Shown here piece by piece: positions 1-7,853 of a stretch of DNA of 34,708 bases. The translations under genes and the position numbers were made by a program. The notes under the pieces were generated by a model. The model saw only the letters and a program-made list of their open reading frames with translations. It did no database searches and was not told where the DNA came from. The DNA is taken from contig JBDXCV010000005.1 in assembly GCA_039980135.1 (NCBI GenBank), forward strand, positions 1-34,708, in the 5' to 3' direction. Source of the DNA: Alphaproteobacteria bacterium (GTDB lineage Bacteria > Pseudomonadota > Alphaproteobacteria > UBA6615). Numbering within the stretch: the first letter of the stretch is position 1; each line of letters opens with the position of its first letter.

Positions 1-168
1 GTCGTTGCCCGATCCGCCGGAGATCGTATCCTCGCCGCGACCGCCCTTCAGTTTGTCGTCGCCGCCGCCCCCGGAAATCGTGTCGTCGCCGTCGCGACCG
101 TCAATATGGTCGCGGCCGCTCGTGCCAACAAGATTGTCGTCTCCGCGTTTGCCGCGTCGTCGTGCCAT
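1..168 (-). CDS. RTX-type calcium-binding repeat protein, N-terminal fragment
   Basis: Reading the minus strand from an ATG at 168 to the window edge gives 56 codons without a stop. After a short basic start (MARRRGKRGDD) the protein goes straight into glycine/aspartate-rich nonapeptide repeats, for example GRDGDDTISGGGGDD and GGRGEDTISGGSGND, which match the hemolysin-type RTX calcium-binding repeat (GGxGxDxxx). In the family these repeats fold into a calcium-bound beta-roll, usually in proteins exported by type I secretion, whose signal is C-terminal and lies outside this window. The repeat block begins unusually close to the start, so either the protein is mainly repeats or the true start is elsewhere. 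An in-frame stop at 171-169 rules out extension upstream. Export and function are inferred. Confidence 0.7.
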   Translation of the reverse strand, partial: MARRRGKRGDDNLVGTSGRDHIDGRDGDDTISGGGGDDKLKGGRGEDTISGGSGND

Positions 169-319
169 TCAAGCCCCACTTGTACACCGAGATCGGGGCG
201 CCGAACGCACCCCGAAAAATGACGAAAACGCACACAGCGTCGCCGATTCAAACCCACACGATAGTAGTGGTCAGGCCGCAAACCTTACAACCAAGAACAT
301 GTAAAATGGTTAACGTCTG

Positions 320-339
320 AACCCCGACTTTCCGGGGTT
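320..339 (-). terminator. Weak hairpin downstream of the MBL-fold gene
   Basis: A 7-bp perfect stem (AACCCCG / CGGGGTT) with a 6-nt loop lies 35 bp past the stop of the 374-1348 gene. There is no clear U-run on the minus strand, so it is at best a weak terminator. The rest of the 169-373 spacer shows no other feature I can support. Confidence 0.3.
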
Positions 340-373
340 TGTGACCGAAAACAGACAAGCGTTCACATGGCGA

Positions 374-1348
374 TTAACCAGCCGCGAGTCGGGGCAGAAT
401 GACCTCTTTGTGGAAACGCGCCATCTCCTCGAATACCGGCATCACCTCGGGCTTACTCCCGTCGTCCCGAAACTCCCGATAGAGCGCATAGACGTTGCCG
501 ATGAATCGCTCCGCATCGCCCCAGGTGTCGTAGTCAGCCAACGAGATTTCACATGCCGCATCCCATTCCGACAGGCCCGCATCGAAACATTTACGCGTCT
601 CGGTCTCGATATAGTCGAGATAGCCCTTGAAGACCCGGACATGCGCCTGGTCCGTAACCGGCCCATGGCCCGGCACTACCACATCCGCGTCGAGCGACAG
701 GATGATGTCGCAGGCCTTCTGCCAGTTCGAAATCGGGCCGTCCCAGATCACCGGGTGGCCGCCATTGAAAATGATGTCGCCGGTGAAGATCAGCCGGTCG
801 CCGGGCAGATGGGTCAGGATGTCCCCACGCGTGTGCGCCGGCCCGACATTGTACAGTTCGATCTCCCGATCACCACATTTCAGGCTCATGCGATCGTCGA
901 ATGTGGTCGTTGGGGGCGTCAGTTCGATCCCGGAGAAGTCGAACGGCGCGAAACAATGCTCCAGGAATTCTCCGAGAACGCCCAGGTTTTTGGCGTCGGC
1001 CATCATTTCCTCGAGCCTGCTTGGCGGGAAGTGATCGAACTCCTCGGCACAGCCCGTCGAAGCGATGATCTCCGCGTCGCTGACCAGCTGATTGCCCCAG
1101 ACATGGTCGGCATTGGCGTGGGTGTTGATCAGCCGACCGATATCCTTCGCGGCCGGTACCGCGTCGCGCATCGTCCCCAGCATGTCCCGGGTCAGCGGCA
1201 GATCGAACAGGGTGTCGATCAGTACCGTCTCCTCACCATCAACAATCAGGCCCGCATTCGACCAGCCCCAACCGCCATCCGGCAACAGATAGGCGTAGAG
1301 CCCGTTACCGACCTCGTGCAGACCCTTGGTGTATTGCCATTTCGCCAT
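374..1348 (-). CDS. MBL-fold metallo-hydrolase
   Basis: A 324-residue protein of the metallo-beta-lactamase fold, predicted to be a cytosolic hydrolase with a one- or two-metal site. Metal-site motifs are visible in order: H77-A-N79-A-D81-H82 (usually HxHxDH; here the second histidine is asparagine), H172 in GPAHTRGD, D191 in FTGD and H228 in PGHGP. The HxNxDH variant occurs in a recognised subgroup of MBL proteins, so it need not mean loss of function, but it should alter the first metal site. There is no signal peptide. The start has a good ribosome-binding site (AGGGGGAAA, about 7 nt upstream). It is the last gene of a three-gene leftward operon, 14 nt after the FAH-family gene. The substrate cannot be told from sequence; lactone, thioester or ester hydrolysis are the usual family roles. 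Confidence 0.88.
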   Translation of the reverse strand: MAKWQYTKGLHEVGNGLYAYLLPDGGWGWSNAGLIVDGEETVLIDTLFDLPLTRDMLGTMRDAVPAAKDIGRLINTHANADHVWGNQLVSDAEIIASTGCAEEFDHFPPSRLEEMMADAKNLGVLGEFLEHCFAPFDFSGIELTPPTTTFDDRMSLKCGDREIELYNVGPAHTRGDILTHLPGDRLIFTGDIIFNGGHPVIWDGPISNWQKACDIILSLDADVVVPGHGPVTDQAHVRVFKGYLDYIETETRKCFDAGLSEWDAACEISLADYDTWGDAERFIGNVYALYREFRDDGSKPEVMPVFEEMARFHKEVILPRLAAG

Positions 1349-1362
1349 TGAAATGTTTCCCC

Positions 1363-2343
1363 CTAGGCCTGTTTGACGATCTTGTTCTTCAGGACGCCGA
1401 TCCCCGTGACCTCGAGTTCAACCACGTCGCCGTCGGCGAGATACTTGTCATGCTCCAGCCCGCAGCCCCAGCCGACGGTACCGGACGCGAAAAACTCACC
1501 CGGATACACCGTCTCAGCGCGCGACGTGTGCGCGATGCAATCTTCGAACTTGTGGTACATCTCGCCCGAATTGCCGCGCGAGCGCTCCTCGCCGTTGATT
1601 CGGACGATCATCTCGGCATCGCCGGGATCGAACGCGTCCGCGGTCACGATGCAGGGGCCGATGATGTTGCCGGTGTCGAAATCCTTGCCCTTCCCCGGCC
1701 CGAAACCGGCAGGCATCTCATAGGCCTGGGTGTCGCGCGCGGAGATATCGTTGAAAATCGAATAACCGAAAATCATGTCCGTGGCGGCCTTCGGATCGAT
1801 ATCCTTTCCGCCCTTGCCGAGCCAGCAGCCGAATTCCATCTCGTAATCGAGCAATTCGGAGAAGAACGGCCAGATGACGTCGGTCCCGGTGCCGATCACA
1901 CCCAGACGGCTCGGCTTGTAGAAAAGCGGCTGGTCATACCAGATCTGCGGAATGGCAAATGTGCCTTCGGCCTCGAACCGCTTGAGCGCCTCCTCCGGGT
2001 CGGGTTCAGCCTGGGCCTTTTTCTTACGTAACATATCAAAGGAATTCAATAAGTGTCTCTCAAAACACAGGAAATCGCGTATTTGTGGCGGCTGCGGGAC
2101 GGGCGTCAGAAGCCCAACATCCGCGAGCGGAAATACCACCCCGCCACCCGTGTCATCACCCGATGCGGCAACGATCTCGCGCGCCCGCGCGACCGCCTGG
2201 TCGCCGGCCTCGATCAATGCCAGCATGGTCTGGAAATAGGGCTGATTGTCTGACGCCGCGAGATCAACAACCTGCGTCTCGTCTTCGCTCAGCGCACCAA
2301 CACGCGGCGCGCCACCCGCCACGGTAAAAGTCACAAGTTTCAT
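1363..2343 (-). CDS. Fumarylacetoacetate hydrolase family protein
   Basis: A 326-residue protein with the C-terminal FAH fold. The likely metal ligands are E168 and E170 in LDYEMEFG and D199 in FNDISARD, the usual FAH arrangement. A long linker at residues 95-130, rich in K and E, separates the N-terminal part from the catalytic domain. Family members cleave C-C bonds in acylpyruvates or hydrate/decarboxylate 2-keto-enoic acids, using Mg or Mn. The start has an AGGGGGAAG-type ribosome-binding site. It lies 41 nt after the amidohydrolase and its stop codon overlaps the ribosome-binding site of the MBL gene, so the three are almost surely co-transcribed. Together they suggest ring or lactone opening followed by keto-acid cleavage. 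The exact substrate is unknown. Confidence 0.9.
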   Translation of the reverse strand: MKLVTFTVAGGAPRVGALSEDETQVVDLAASDNQPYFQTMLALIEAGDQAVARAREIVAASGDDTGGGVVFPLADVGLLTPVPQPPQIRDFLCFERHLLNSFDMLRKKKAQAEPDPEEALKRFEAEGTFAIPQIWYDQPLFYKPSRLGVIGTGTDVIWPFFSELLDYEMEFGCWLGKGGKDIDPKAATDMIFGYSIFNDISARDTQAYEMPAGFGPGKGKDFDTGNIIGPCIVTADAFDPGDAEMIVRINGEERSRGNSGEMYHKFEDCIAHTSRAETVYPGEFFASGTVGWGCGLEHDKYLADGDVVELEVTGIGVLKNKIVKQA

Positions 2344-2384
2344 TTTCTCTTCCCCCTGGCCGATGATCCCGGCCGGACTGCTTG

Positions 2385-3647
2385 TTATTCGGCAGCGACG
2401 CGCTGCCCGGTTTGGTTGCCCGCCGGCGCCTTGTGGAAGATGCCGTCTTTCATGATTGCGAGGAAACGCGTCGGATCCTGCAGGATCGAGATATCCGCGA
2501 CCGGATCGCCATCGACCAGCACCAGATCAGCGAAAGCGCCGTCCGCAATCAGACCCAGCCGGCCCGGCTCCCCCATGAGCTCGCCCCCGGCCTGCGTCGC
2601 CGCCTGGATGGCCTCCAGCGGCGTGAAACCGAACAATTCGACGAACATCTGCAGGTCCCGGGCGTTGCGGCCGTGGGGATTCCACTTGAAGCCATAATCG
2701 CCGCCCGGCAGAATCCGGATGCCCCGCTTGCGCAGGTCCGCCATCGTCGCGCTGACGGTCTCGATTTCCTTCTCCGCCCGCGCCCGTGTGAAATCATCCG
2801 TGGCGACGCCGTATTTTTCGCCTTCCGTAATGCGCCCGTACGGCAGACCCATGGCCGGTGCCACGAATACGCGCTCGCGCTCGGCTTCGAGCATGTCTTT
2901 CGCTTCGTCGTCGGCCAGGGTCGCGTGATAGACCACCTGCACGCCATTGCGCACACACATCTTCACCGCTTCCGCCGACCGTGCATGGGCCGCGACCATG
3001 CGGCCCCGCTGCCTTGCCACAGCGCAGACCGCCGCGACCTCGTCGTCCGACATCGCCGTGTCTTCAGCCAGCGGATCCGGACCAGAGCCCTGGGCCGACG
3101 GGACGATCTTGAATGTGTCCACGCCGGCGCGTGCCGCCGTCCGGCAGGCCGCGCGAAACGCCTCCGGGCCGTCGAGGACAAGCGAGGCGATACCATCGCG
3201 ACCCAGATCCCCGAACCCCCCGGTGACGGTCATCTGCCGGGTGGCGGCCTTGAGCCGCGGGCCCGGAATATCGCCGGCGTTGATCGCGTCACGCAGCGCG
3301 ACTTCCAGATTGTCGCGGGCCGAACTGCCGCTGAACATGCTGGTGAAGCCGTGATCCAGCATCTTGCGCGCGTTCTTCGCCGTCTCGAGGATATGCCGCT
3401 CGGCGGTCAAGTCGTTGATTTCGCCGAGCGTAGCCGCATCCAGGAAGCTCAGATGGGCGTGGGCGTCGATCAGACCGGGCATCAGGGTGGCACCGCCGCC
3501 GTCCACGATATCGGCCGCACCTGCCGTGGGGGCTCCATCCCGCGTTACCGCCGAGATTTGCCCTCCCTTGACCAGAACGCTTCCGTTGAAAGGTTCGGCA
3601 CCGGTGCCGTCGATAATGGAGACATTGGTGAAGAGTGTTTCGCCCAT
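2385..3647 (-). CDS. Amidohydrolase family metal-dependent hydrolase
   Basis: A 420-residue protein of the amidohydrolase superfamily (imidazolonepropionase/prolidase-like branch). The first metal-binding pair is H63/H65 in LIDAHAHLS. Later ligands are seen in FKIVPSAQG (lysine candidate for carboxylation), VAAHARS, VVYHATL and PGGDYG, and the C-terminus has the usual beta-sandwich return GAFADLVLVDGDP. These enzymes hydrolyse amide, lactam or similar bonds. I chose the ATG at 3647 because AGGGGAA lies about 7 nt upstream; an in-frame ATG at 3674 would add nine residues but lacks a good site. First gene of a leftward operon, divergent from the DapA-family gene across about 100 bp that must hold both promoters. 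No signal peptide is seen. Confidence 0.87.
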   Translation of the reverse strand: MGETLFTNVSIIDGTGAEPFNGSVLVKGGQISAVTRDGAPTAGAADIVDGGGATLMPGLIDAHAHLSFLDAATLGEINDLTAERHILETAKNARKMLDHGFTSMFSGSSARDNLEVALRDAINAGDIPGPRLKAATRQMTVTGGFGDLGRDGIASLVLDGPEAFRAACRTAARAGVDTFKIVPSAQGSGPDPLAEDTAMSDDEVAAVCAVARQRGRMVAAHARSAEAVKMCVRNGVQVVYHATLADDEAKDMLEAERERVFVAPAMGLPYGRITEGEKYGVATDDFTRARAEKEIETVSATMADLRKRGIRILPGGDYGFKWNPHGRNARDLQMFVELFGFTPLEAIQAATQAGGELMGEPGRLGLIADGAFADLVLVDGDPVADISILQDPTRFLAIMKDGIFHKAPAGNQTGQRVAAE

Positions 3648-3746
3648 TGCATGTTCCCCTGCCCTTGTAGCCATTCACATTGAACGTCCCGGCCCGAGAC
3701 ACTGTCAACCATGGGCATTTGCGATCGGGCTTGGTATCAAGAACCC

Positions 3747-4667
3747 ATGAGCATCACACACACATATAGTGGCGTCTGGCCCGTTGCGCCCACGCCGTTC
3801 ACCGAAACCGGCGCGATCGACCCCGAGGGCATGAAACGGGTCCTCGATTGCATGATCGACCAGGGCGTCGACGGCATTTGTATACTGGCCAACTTCTCCG
3901 AGCAGTTCTTGCTATCGGACGACGAGCGCGATCAACTCACCCGCCTCTCACTCGAACATGTGGCGGGCCGGATCCCCATCATCGTGACCGCAAGCCATTT
4001 CGCCACCGATATCGTCGTTGCACGCGCGCGTCAGGCAGCAGAGCTCGGCGCGGCCATGATCATGCTGATGCCGCCCTATCACGGCGCGCTGCTGCGCGGC
4101 ACACCCGACCAGATCGTCGGACAGTTCGCCGCCGCTGGCGAAGCCGGGCTGCCCATCATGGTGCAGGACGCGCCCTTGTCTGGAACGGACCTGCCGGTGG
4201 ATTTGCTGGTCCGGATGGCCCGCGAAATCGAGGCCGTCAAATGCTTCAAGATCGAATGCGCCCAGGCCGCCAACAAACTGCGCGTCCTGATCGCCGCAGG
4301 CGGCGATGCCATCGAAGGCCCTTTCGACGGCGAGGAAGGCATCACACTGCTGGCCGATCTCGATGCGGGTGCGACCGGCTGCATGACGTCGGCCATGATC
4401 CCCGATCTCGTCCGACCGGCGATCGCAGCACATCTGGACGGCGACCGGGATACCGCGAAAACCATCTATGAACGGGTGTTACCGACGATCAATCACGAAA
4501 ACCGGCTGTGCGGCTTCCGTGCGGCGAAGGCCGTGATGAAGGCCGGTGGTGTTATCAAGTCGGATTTCTGCCGCCACCCGATCGCGCCGCTCGCACCCGA
4601 AGTGCGCAAGACGCTGCTCGACCTGGCGGCCGCGCTCGATCCTGTCGCCTTGCGATGGGGACAATGA
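3747..4667 (+). CDS. DapA-family lyase, 2-keto-3-deoxy-L-arabonate dehydratase-like
   Basis: A 306-residue TIM-barrel protein of the dihydrodipicolinate synthase/N-acetylneuraminate lyase family. The Schiff-base lysine is K168 (CFKIE) and the conserved tyrosine Y111 (MPPYHG). The usual substrate-carboxylate motif GTTGE is replaced by ANFSEQF (48-54). From memory of the family, this variant and the ending RHPIAPL...LDPVALRWGQ resemble 2-keto-3-deoxy-L-arabonate dehydratase (Azospirillum AraD type), which dehydrates the keto-acid to 2-oxoglutarate semialdehyde. The ATG at 3747 is preferred; an ATG at 3711 would add 12 non-homologous residues. The downstream SMP-30 lactonase fits a sugar-acid route, but no sugar dehydrogenase, aldonate dehydratase or semialdehyde dehydrogenase is in the window, so the pathway is inferred. 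Lysine synthesis is unlikely given the motif and context. Confidence 0.82.
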   Translation: MSITHTYSGVWPVAPTPFTETGAIDPEGMKRVLDCMIDQGVDGICILANFSEQFLLSDDERDQLTRLSLEHVAGRIPIIVTASHFATDIVVARARQAAELGAAMIMLMPPYHGALLRGTPDQIVGQFAAAGEAGLPIMVQDAPLSGTDLPVDLLVRMAREIEAVKCFKIECAQAANKLRVLIAAGGDAIEGPFDGEEGITLLADLDAGATGCMTSAMIPDLVRPAIAAHLDGDRDTAKTIYERVLPTINHENRLCGFRAAKAVMKAGGVIKSDFCRHPIAPLAPEVRKTLLDLAAALDPVALRWGQ

Positions 4668-4718
4668 CAGCGCACCTCCGGCGCGTACAATCCTGTTACG
4701 AAACTGGCTGAAGTGACC

Positions 4719-5573
4719 ATGGAAAACGAAATTGAGATATTCCGCGCCGAGCGCGAAGACCTCGACGTCATGATCGAGTGGGCCGCGCGCGAAGGCTGGA
4801 ACCCGGGCCTGAGCGACGCCGAGTGCTTTTGGGCCGCAGACCCCGAGGGGTTCTGGGTTGCCCGGCTGCAGGGCGAAATGGTCGCCTGCATGTCCGTGGT
4901 CAGATACGAGCGAGGCTTCGCGTTTCTCGGCTTTTATATCGTGCATCCCGATTACCGTGGCCGGGGAATCGGGCTCGCTCTGTGGCGGTTTGTCACGGAC
5001 AAGATCGATCGACGCGTGGTGATCGGGCTCGATGCCGTCGTTGAAGAGGAAATGACCTATCGGAAAGCCGGGTTCTTCAGAACCCATCGCAGCATTCGAT
5101 TTGGCGGCAATCCGGACTTCTCATCGATCACCGACAGCAGCGATGATCTCGTGGAGATCGACGCCGAACACATCTCGGCGGTCAAGACCTACGACAGGGA
5201 GTTCTTCCCGTCATCGCGCGAGCGTTTCCTGGACGCTTGGCTCTCGGCCGCCGGGCATCTGGGTATTGCAGCCGTCGATAACGGCGACATCAGCGGCTAT
5301 GGCGTTATCCGACCGTGTCGCGAGGGTCACAAGATAGGACCGCTCTTCGCCGACGACACGGAAACAGCCGAACGGCTGGTCCGCAGCCTCGTCACGAAAT
5401 CCGGTGCTGACCAGATCTATCTGGACCCGCCGTTTGCCAATGATGACGCGCTCGAATTGTGCGAACGGCTGGGCATGGAGCGCGTGTTCGAAACGGTGCG
5501 CATGTATCGGGGCCTCGCGCCGCAAATGCGGTTCCCGGGGATGTTTGGAATCACGAGTTTCGAACTGGGTTGA
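4719..5573 (+). CDS. Two-domain GNAT family N-acetyltransferase
   Basis: A 284-residue protein with an N-terminal GNAT domain (about residues 5-130). The acetyl-CoA pyrophosphate loop is clear: VHPDYRGRGIGLALW (R/Q-x-x-G-x-G/A type). The C-terminal half (about 135-284) looks like a second, degenerate GNAT-like domain with the ending typical of YitH-like acetyltransferases (GLAPQMRFPGMFGITSFELG). Such proteins transfer acetyl groups to small amines or proteins; the acceptor here is unknown. An in-frame GTG six nt upstream (4713) is an alternative start; ATG is chosen as the commoner codon. It follows the DapA-family gene by about 50 nt on the same strand and may share its transcript. Confidence 0.85.
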   Translation: MENEIEIFRAEREDLDVMIEWAAREGWNPGLSDAECFWAADPEGFWVARLQGEMVACMSVVRYERGFAFLGFYIVHPDYRGRGIGLALWRFVTDKIDRRVVIGLDAVVEEEMTYRKAGFFRTHRSIRFGGNPDFSSITDSSDDLVEIDAEHISAVKTYDREFFPSSRERFLDAWLSAAGHLGIAAVDNGDISGYGVIRPCREGHKIGPLFADDTETAERLVRSLVTKSGADQIYLDPPFANDDALELCERLGMERVFETVRMYRGLAPQMRFPGMFGITSFELG

Positions 5574-5698
5574 GGCGCGTCCAAATCTGGACTTGGCAGG
5601 GCCGCGATTGTAGGCTCGATGCCAACGATAAAAACGTCTTGGTGGCCGGTGTCCGGCCAACAGAAACTAAACTAACTTTGACCTCAGGGGGAATATCC

Positions 5699-6634
5699 AT
5701 GGCGAAACAATCCAAAGTCATTATTTCATGCGCGATTACCGGCGCGATCCACACGCCGACCATGTCGGACCATCTGCCGATCACACCGGATGAGATCGCC
5801 CAGTCCTCTATCGAAGCGGCCGAGGCCGGGGCTTCGATTATCCATCTTCACGCCCGTGACCCGGAGAACGGCAAACCGACGCCGGATCCCGACGTGTTCA
5901 TGGAGTTCCTGCCGCGCATCAAGCAGAACACCGACGCGGTTGTGAACATCACGACCGGTGGCGGCCTGGGCATGACTGTCGACGAGCGCATCGCCGCAGC
6001 CGTGCGTGCCGAGCCGGAAGTCACCTCCTTCAACATGGGTTCGATGAACTTCGGTATCTTTGGTCTGGCGGGTCGCTACGACAAATGGAAGTACGACTGG
6101 GAGAAGCCCTATCTGGAGATGACCGACGATTTCATCTTCACCAATACCTTCAAGCAGATGGAATACATCATCACCGAGCTGCACGATAAGCGCGGGGTGA
6201 AGTTCGAGCATGAGTGCTACGACATCAGTCATCTCTACAACACGGCCTACTGGTACAACCAGGGCCGCCTCAAGGGCCCGATCTTCCTGCAGTTCATCTT
6301 CGGGATCATGGGCGGCATCGGTGCCGAACTCGCACATCTGGTGCACATGAAGGAGACCGCCGACAAGCTGTTCGGTGACGACTATGTCTTCTCCGTACTG
6401 GGCGCAGGTCGCCACCAGATGAACTTCGTCACTCAGTCCGCCCTCCTCGGCGGCAGCGTGCGGGTCGGTCTGGAAGACTCGCTCTACATCGGCAAGGGCA
6501 AGCTCGCCGAATCCAACGCCCAGCAGGTCGCGAAGATCCGCCGGATCGTCGAAGACCTGTCGCTGGAAGTCGCGACACCTGACGAAGCCCGCGAGATCCT
6601 CGATCTCAAGGGCGGCGATATGGTGAAGTTCTAG
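5699..6634 (+). CDS. Beta-keto acid cleavage enzyme (BKACE, former DUF849)
   Basis: A 311-residue TIM-barrel protein of the BKACE family, whose founding member is 3-keto-5-aminohexanoate cleavage enzyme. It condenses a beta-keto acid with acetyl-CoA to give acetoacetate and a new acyl-CoA, using zinc. The metal ligands H49 and H51 are in the motif HLHARDPENGKPT; the glycine-rich NITTGGGLGM and the C-terminal VRVGLEDSLYIGKGKLAESNAQ are family signatures. The start ATG follows AGGGGG by 6-7 nt; longer in-frame extensions reach into the preceding gene and are rejected. BKACE members vary widely in substrate (dehydrocarnitine, 3-oxoadipate-like and amino keto acids among them), and the sequence alone does not settle which applies here. 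It lies between a GNAT gene and an SMP-30 lactonase. Confidence 0.92.
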   Translation: MAKQSKVIISCAITGAIHTPTMSDHLPITPDEIAQSSIEAAEAGASIIHLHARDPENGKPTPDPDVFMEFLPRIKQNTDAVVNITTGGGLGMTVDERIAAAVRAEPEVTSFNMGSMNFGIFGLAGRYDKWKYDWEKPYLEMTDDFIFTNTFKQMEYIITELHDKRGVKFEHECYDISHLYNTAYWYNQGRLKGPIFLQFIFGIMGGIGAELAHLVHMKETADKLFGDDYVFSVLGAGRHQMNFVTQSALLGGSVRVGLEDSLYIGKGKLAESNAQQVAKIRRIVEDLSLEVATPDEAREILDLKGGDMVKF

Positions 6635-6657
6635 GTTCACGCCGGAACGTCACCGAA

Positions 6658-6713
6658 ACCGGATCATAAAAACCAAAGTGCCACGCGGGCCCGTTCCGCG
6701 TGGCACATCCGGT
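6658..6713 (+). other. Structured intergenic RNA element before the SMP-30 gene
   Basis: Nested inverted repeats lie between the BKACE and SMP-30 genes. An outer 7-bp pair is ACCGGAT (6658-6664) with ATCCGGT (6707-6713). An inner perfect 11-bp pair is 6678-6688 with 6696-6706 and has a 7-nt loop. There is no U-run, so it is not a normal terminator. A further small hairpin (CCCGGA-GGT-TCCGGG, 6721-6735) abuts the ribosome-binding site GGGAGGAG of the SMP-30 gene. Confidence 0.5.
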
Positions 6714-6746
6714 CACACACCCCGGAGGTTCCGGGAGGAGAAAACC

Positions 6747-7775
6747 ATGGCCAACAATCCGATTGACGGGTTCACCGTCACCAAAGATGACTTCAAGTTC
6801 ATCGGCGAAGGGCTGCAGCGGCCCGAATGCATTCTGGCCGAGAAAAACGGCGACCTTTGGTCCGCGGACGCCCGTGGCGGCGTCGTGCGCATCAAGCCCG
6901 ATGGCAGTCAGGAGATCATCACCCAGTCCCATGACGCCGAAGCGTTCGAATCGACTGACGACGAAGCCTCGAAGTTCGTCGACGGTACCCTGCCCAACGG
7001 CCTGGCCTTCGCCAGCAACGGCGATATCCTGATCTCGAATTTCGGTACCGATTGCCTCGAGCGGATGACCCGTACCGGCGAGACCGAGGTCATGTTCGAC
7101 ACGGTCGACGGTGAGGAGATCGGCAAGGTCAACTTTGTGGCGCGTGACAGTAAGAACCGCATCTGGATCACCGTCTCGACCATGCTCCACGACTGGCCCA
7201 AGGCGATCAGCCCGGACATCGTCGACGGCCGGATCCTGCTCTATGAAGAGGGCAAGGGCGTACGGATCGTTACCGATGACGTGCATTTCTCCAACGAGTG
7301 CAAGCTCGATGAAAACGAGGAATGGCTCTATGTCGTCCAGACCTGCGGCCGCAACATCGCGCGCTACCGGATCGCCGACGATGGCAGTCTCGGGCCAAAG
7401 GAAATCTACGGCCCGAGCGACCATGGCCGCCTGATCGACGGCATCGCCTTCGACGCCTTCGGCAATCTCTGGGGCACCCATGTGATGAATGACGGCATTT
7501 TCGCCATCAAGCCCGACGGTGATCTGCACATCATCTTCGACGATTCCAGTCCCGAAGAAGTCGCAAAGCTCGACGCGGCCTTCCAAAAGAGCGAAGTCAC
7601 GGCAGACCTGCTGCTCGAATGCGGCGGCGACATCGCCAAATGGTGCGCCTCCGTCACGTTCGGTGGCCCGGACCTGAAGACAGTCTATGTCGGCAGCCTT
7701 CGCGCAACCAACATACCCTACTTCACCTCACCGGTGGCCGGCCTGCCGATGGTGCACTGGAGCGAGAGTTTCTAG
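6747..7775 (+). CDS. SMP-30/gluconolactonase/LRE family protein
   Basis: A 342-residue predicted six-bladed beta-propeller of the SMP-30 family, which hydrolyses sugar lactones or other esters using a central divalent metal. Typical features are the N-terminal metal-ligand region GLQRPECILAEKNGDLWSAD (glutamate in the PE motif), LPNGLAFASNGDILISNFG, FSNECKLDENEEWLYVVQT and LIDGIAFDAFGNLWGTH. The C-terminus has the common GGPDLKTVYVGSL strand. There is no signal peptide, so it is likely cytosolic. The ATG at 6747 has a strong site (GGGAGGAG). It is the last gene of the rightward group and is followed by a rho-independent terminator. With the DapA-family gene it supports a lactone to keto-deoxy-acid type route, but the lactone is not known. 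Confidence 0.9.
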   Translation: MANNPIDGFTVTKDDFKFIGEGLQRPECILAEKNGDLWSADARGGVVRIKPDGSQEIITQSHDAEAFESTDDEASKFVDGTLPNGLAFASNGDILISNFGTDCLERMTRTGETEVMFDTVDGEEIGKVNFVARDSKNRIWITVSTMLHDWPKAISPDIVDGRILLYEEGKGVRIVTDDVHFSNECKLDENEEWLYVVQTCGRNIARYRIADDGSLGPKEIYGPSDHGRLIDGIAFDAFGNLWGTHVMNDGIFAIKPDGDLHIIFDDSSPEEVAKLDAAFQKSEVTADLLLECGGDIAKWCASVTFGGPDLKTVYVGSLRATNIPYFTSPVAGLPMVHWSESF

Positions 7776-7797
7776 GGGACATCCGGAATTCAGAAAG

Positions 7798-7827
7798 ATG
7801 GCCGGGCTTGTCCCGGCCATTTGTTTT
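7798..7827 (+). terminator. Rho-independent terminator of the BKACE/SMP-30 unit
   Basis: A perfect 9-bp stem (ATGGCCGGG / CCCGGCCAT) with a 5-nt loop CTTGT is followed by TTGTTTT, 22 nt after the SMP-30 stop codon. Its CTTG loop and GC-rich arms resemble the palindromes just downstream, so it may itself be a derived repeat. Confidence 0.75.
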
Positions 7828-7853
7828 CCCGGCATCGGTGGTTCGGGTTGAAA

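Noticed and set aside
341-1351. Long plus-strand open frame of 336 codons opposite the MBL-fold gene
   Set aside because: It mirrors the real gene codon for codon on the other strand, a common effect of strong GC3 bias, and shows no recognisable protein family. Its product is rich in Arg, Val and Gln without domain structure.
3747-4667. DapA-family gene as lysine-pathway dihydrodipicolinate synthase
   Set aside because: The substrate-binding GTTGE motif is replaced by ANFSEQF and the neighbours are catabolic.
5459-5698. N-terminal extension of the BKACE gene
   Set aside because: It overlaps the end of the GNAT gene and is not family-like; AGGGGG precedes the ATG at 5699.
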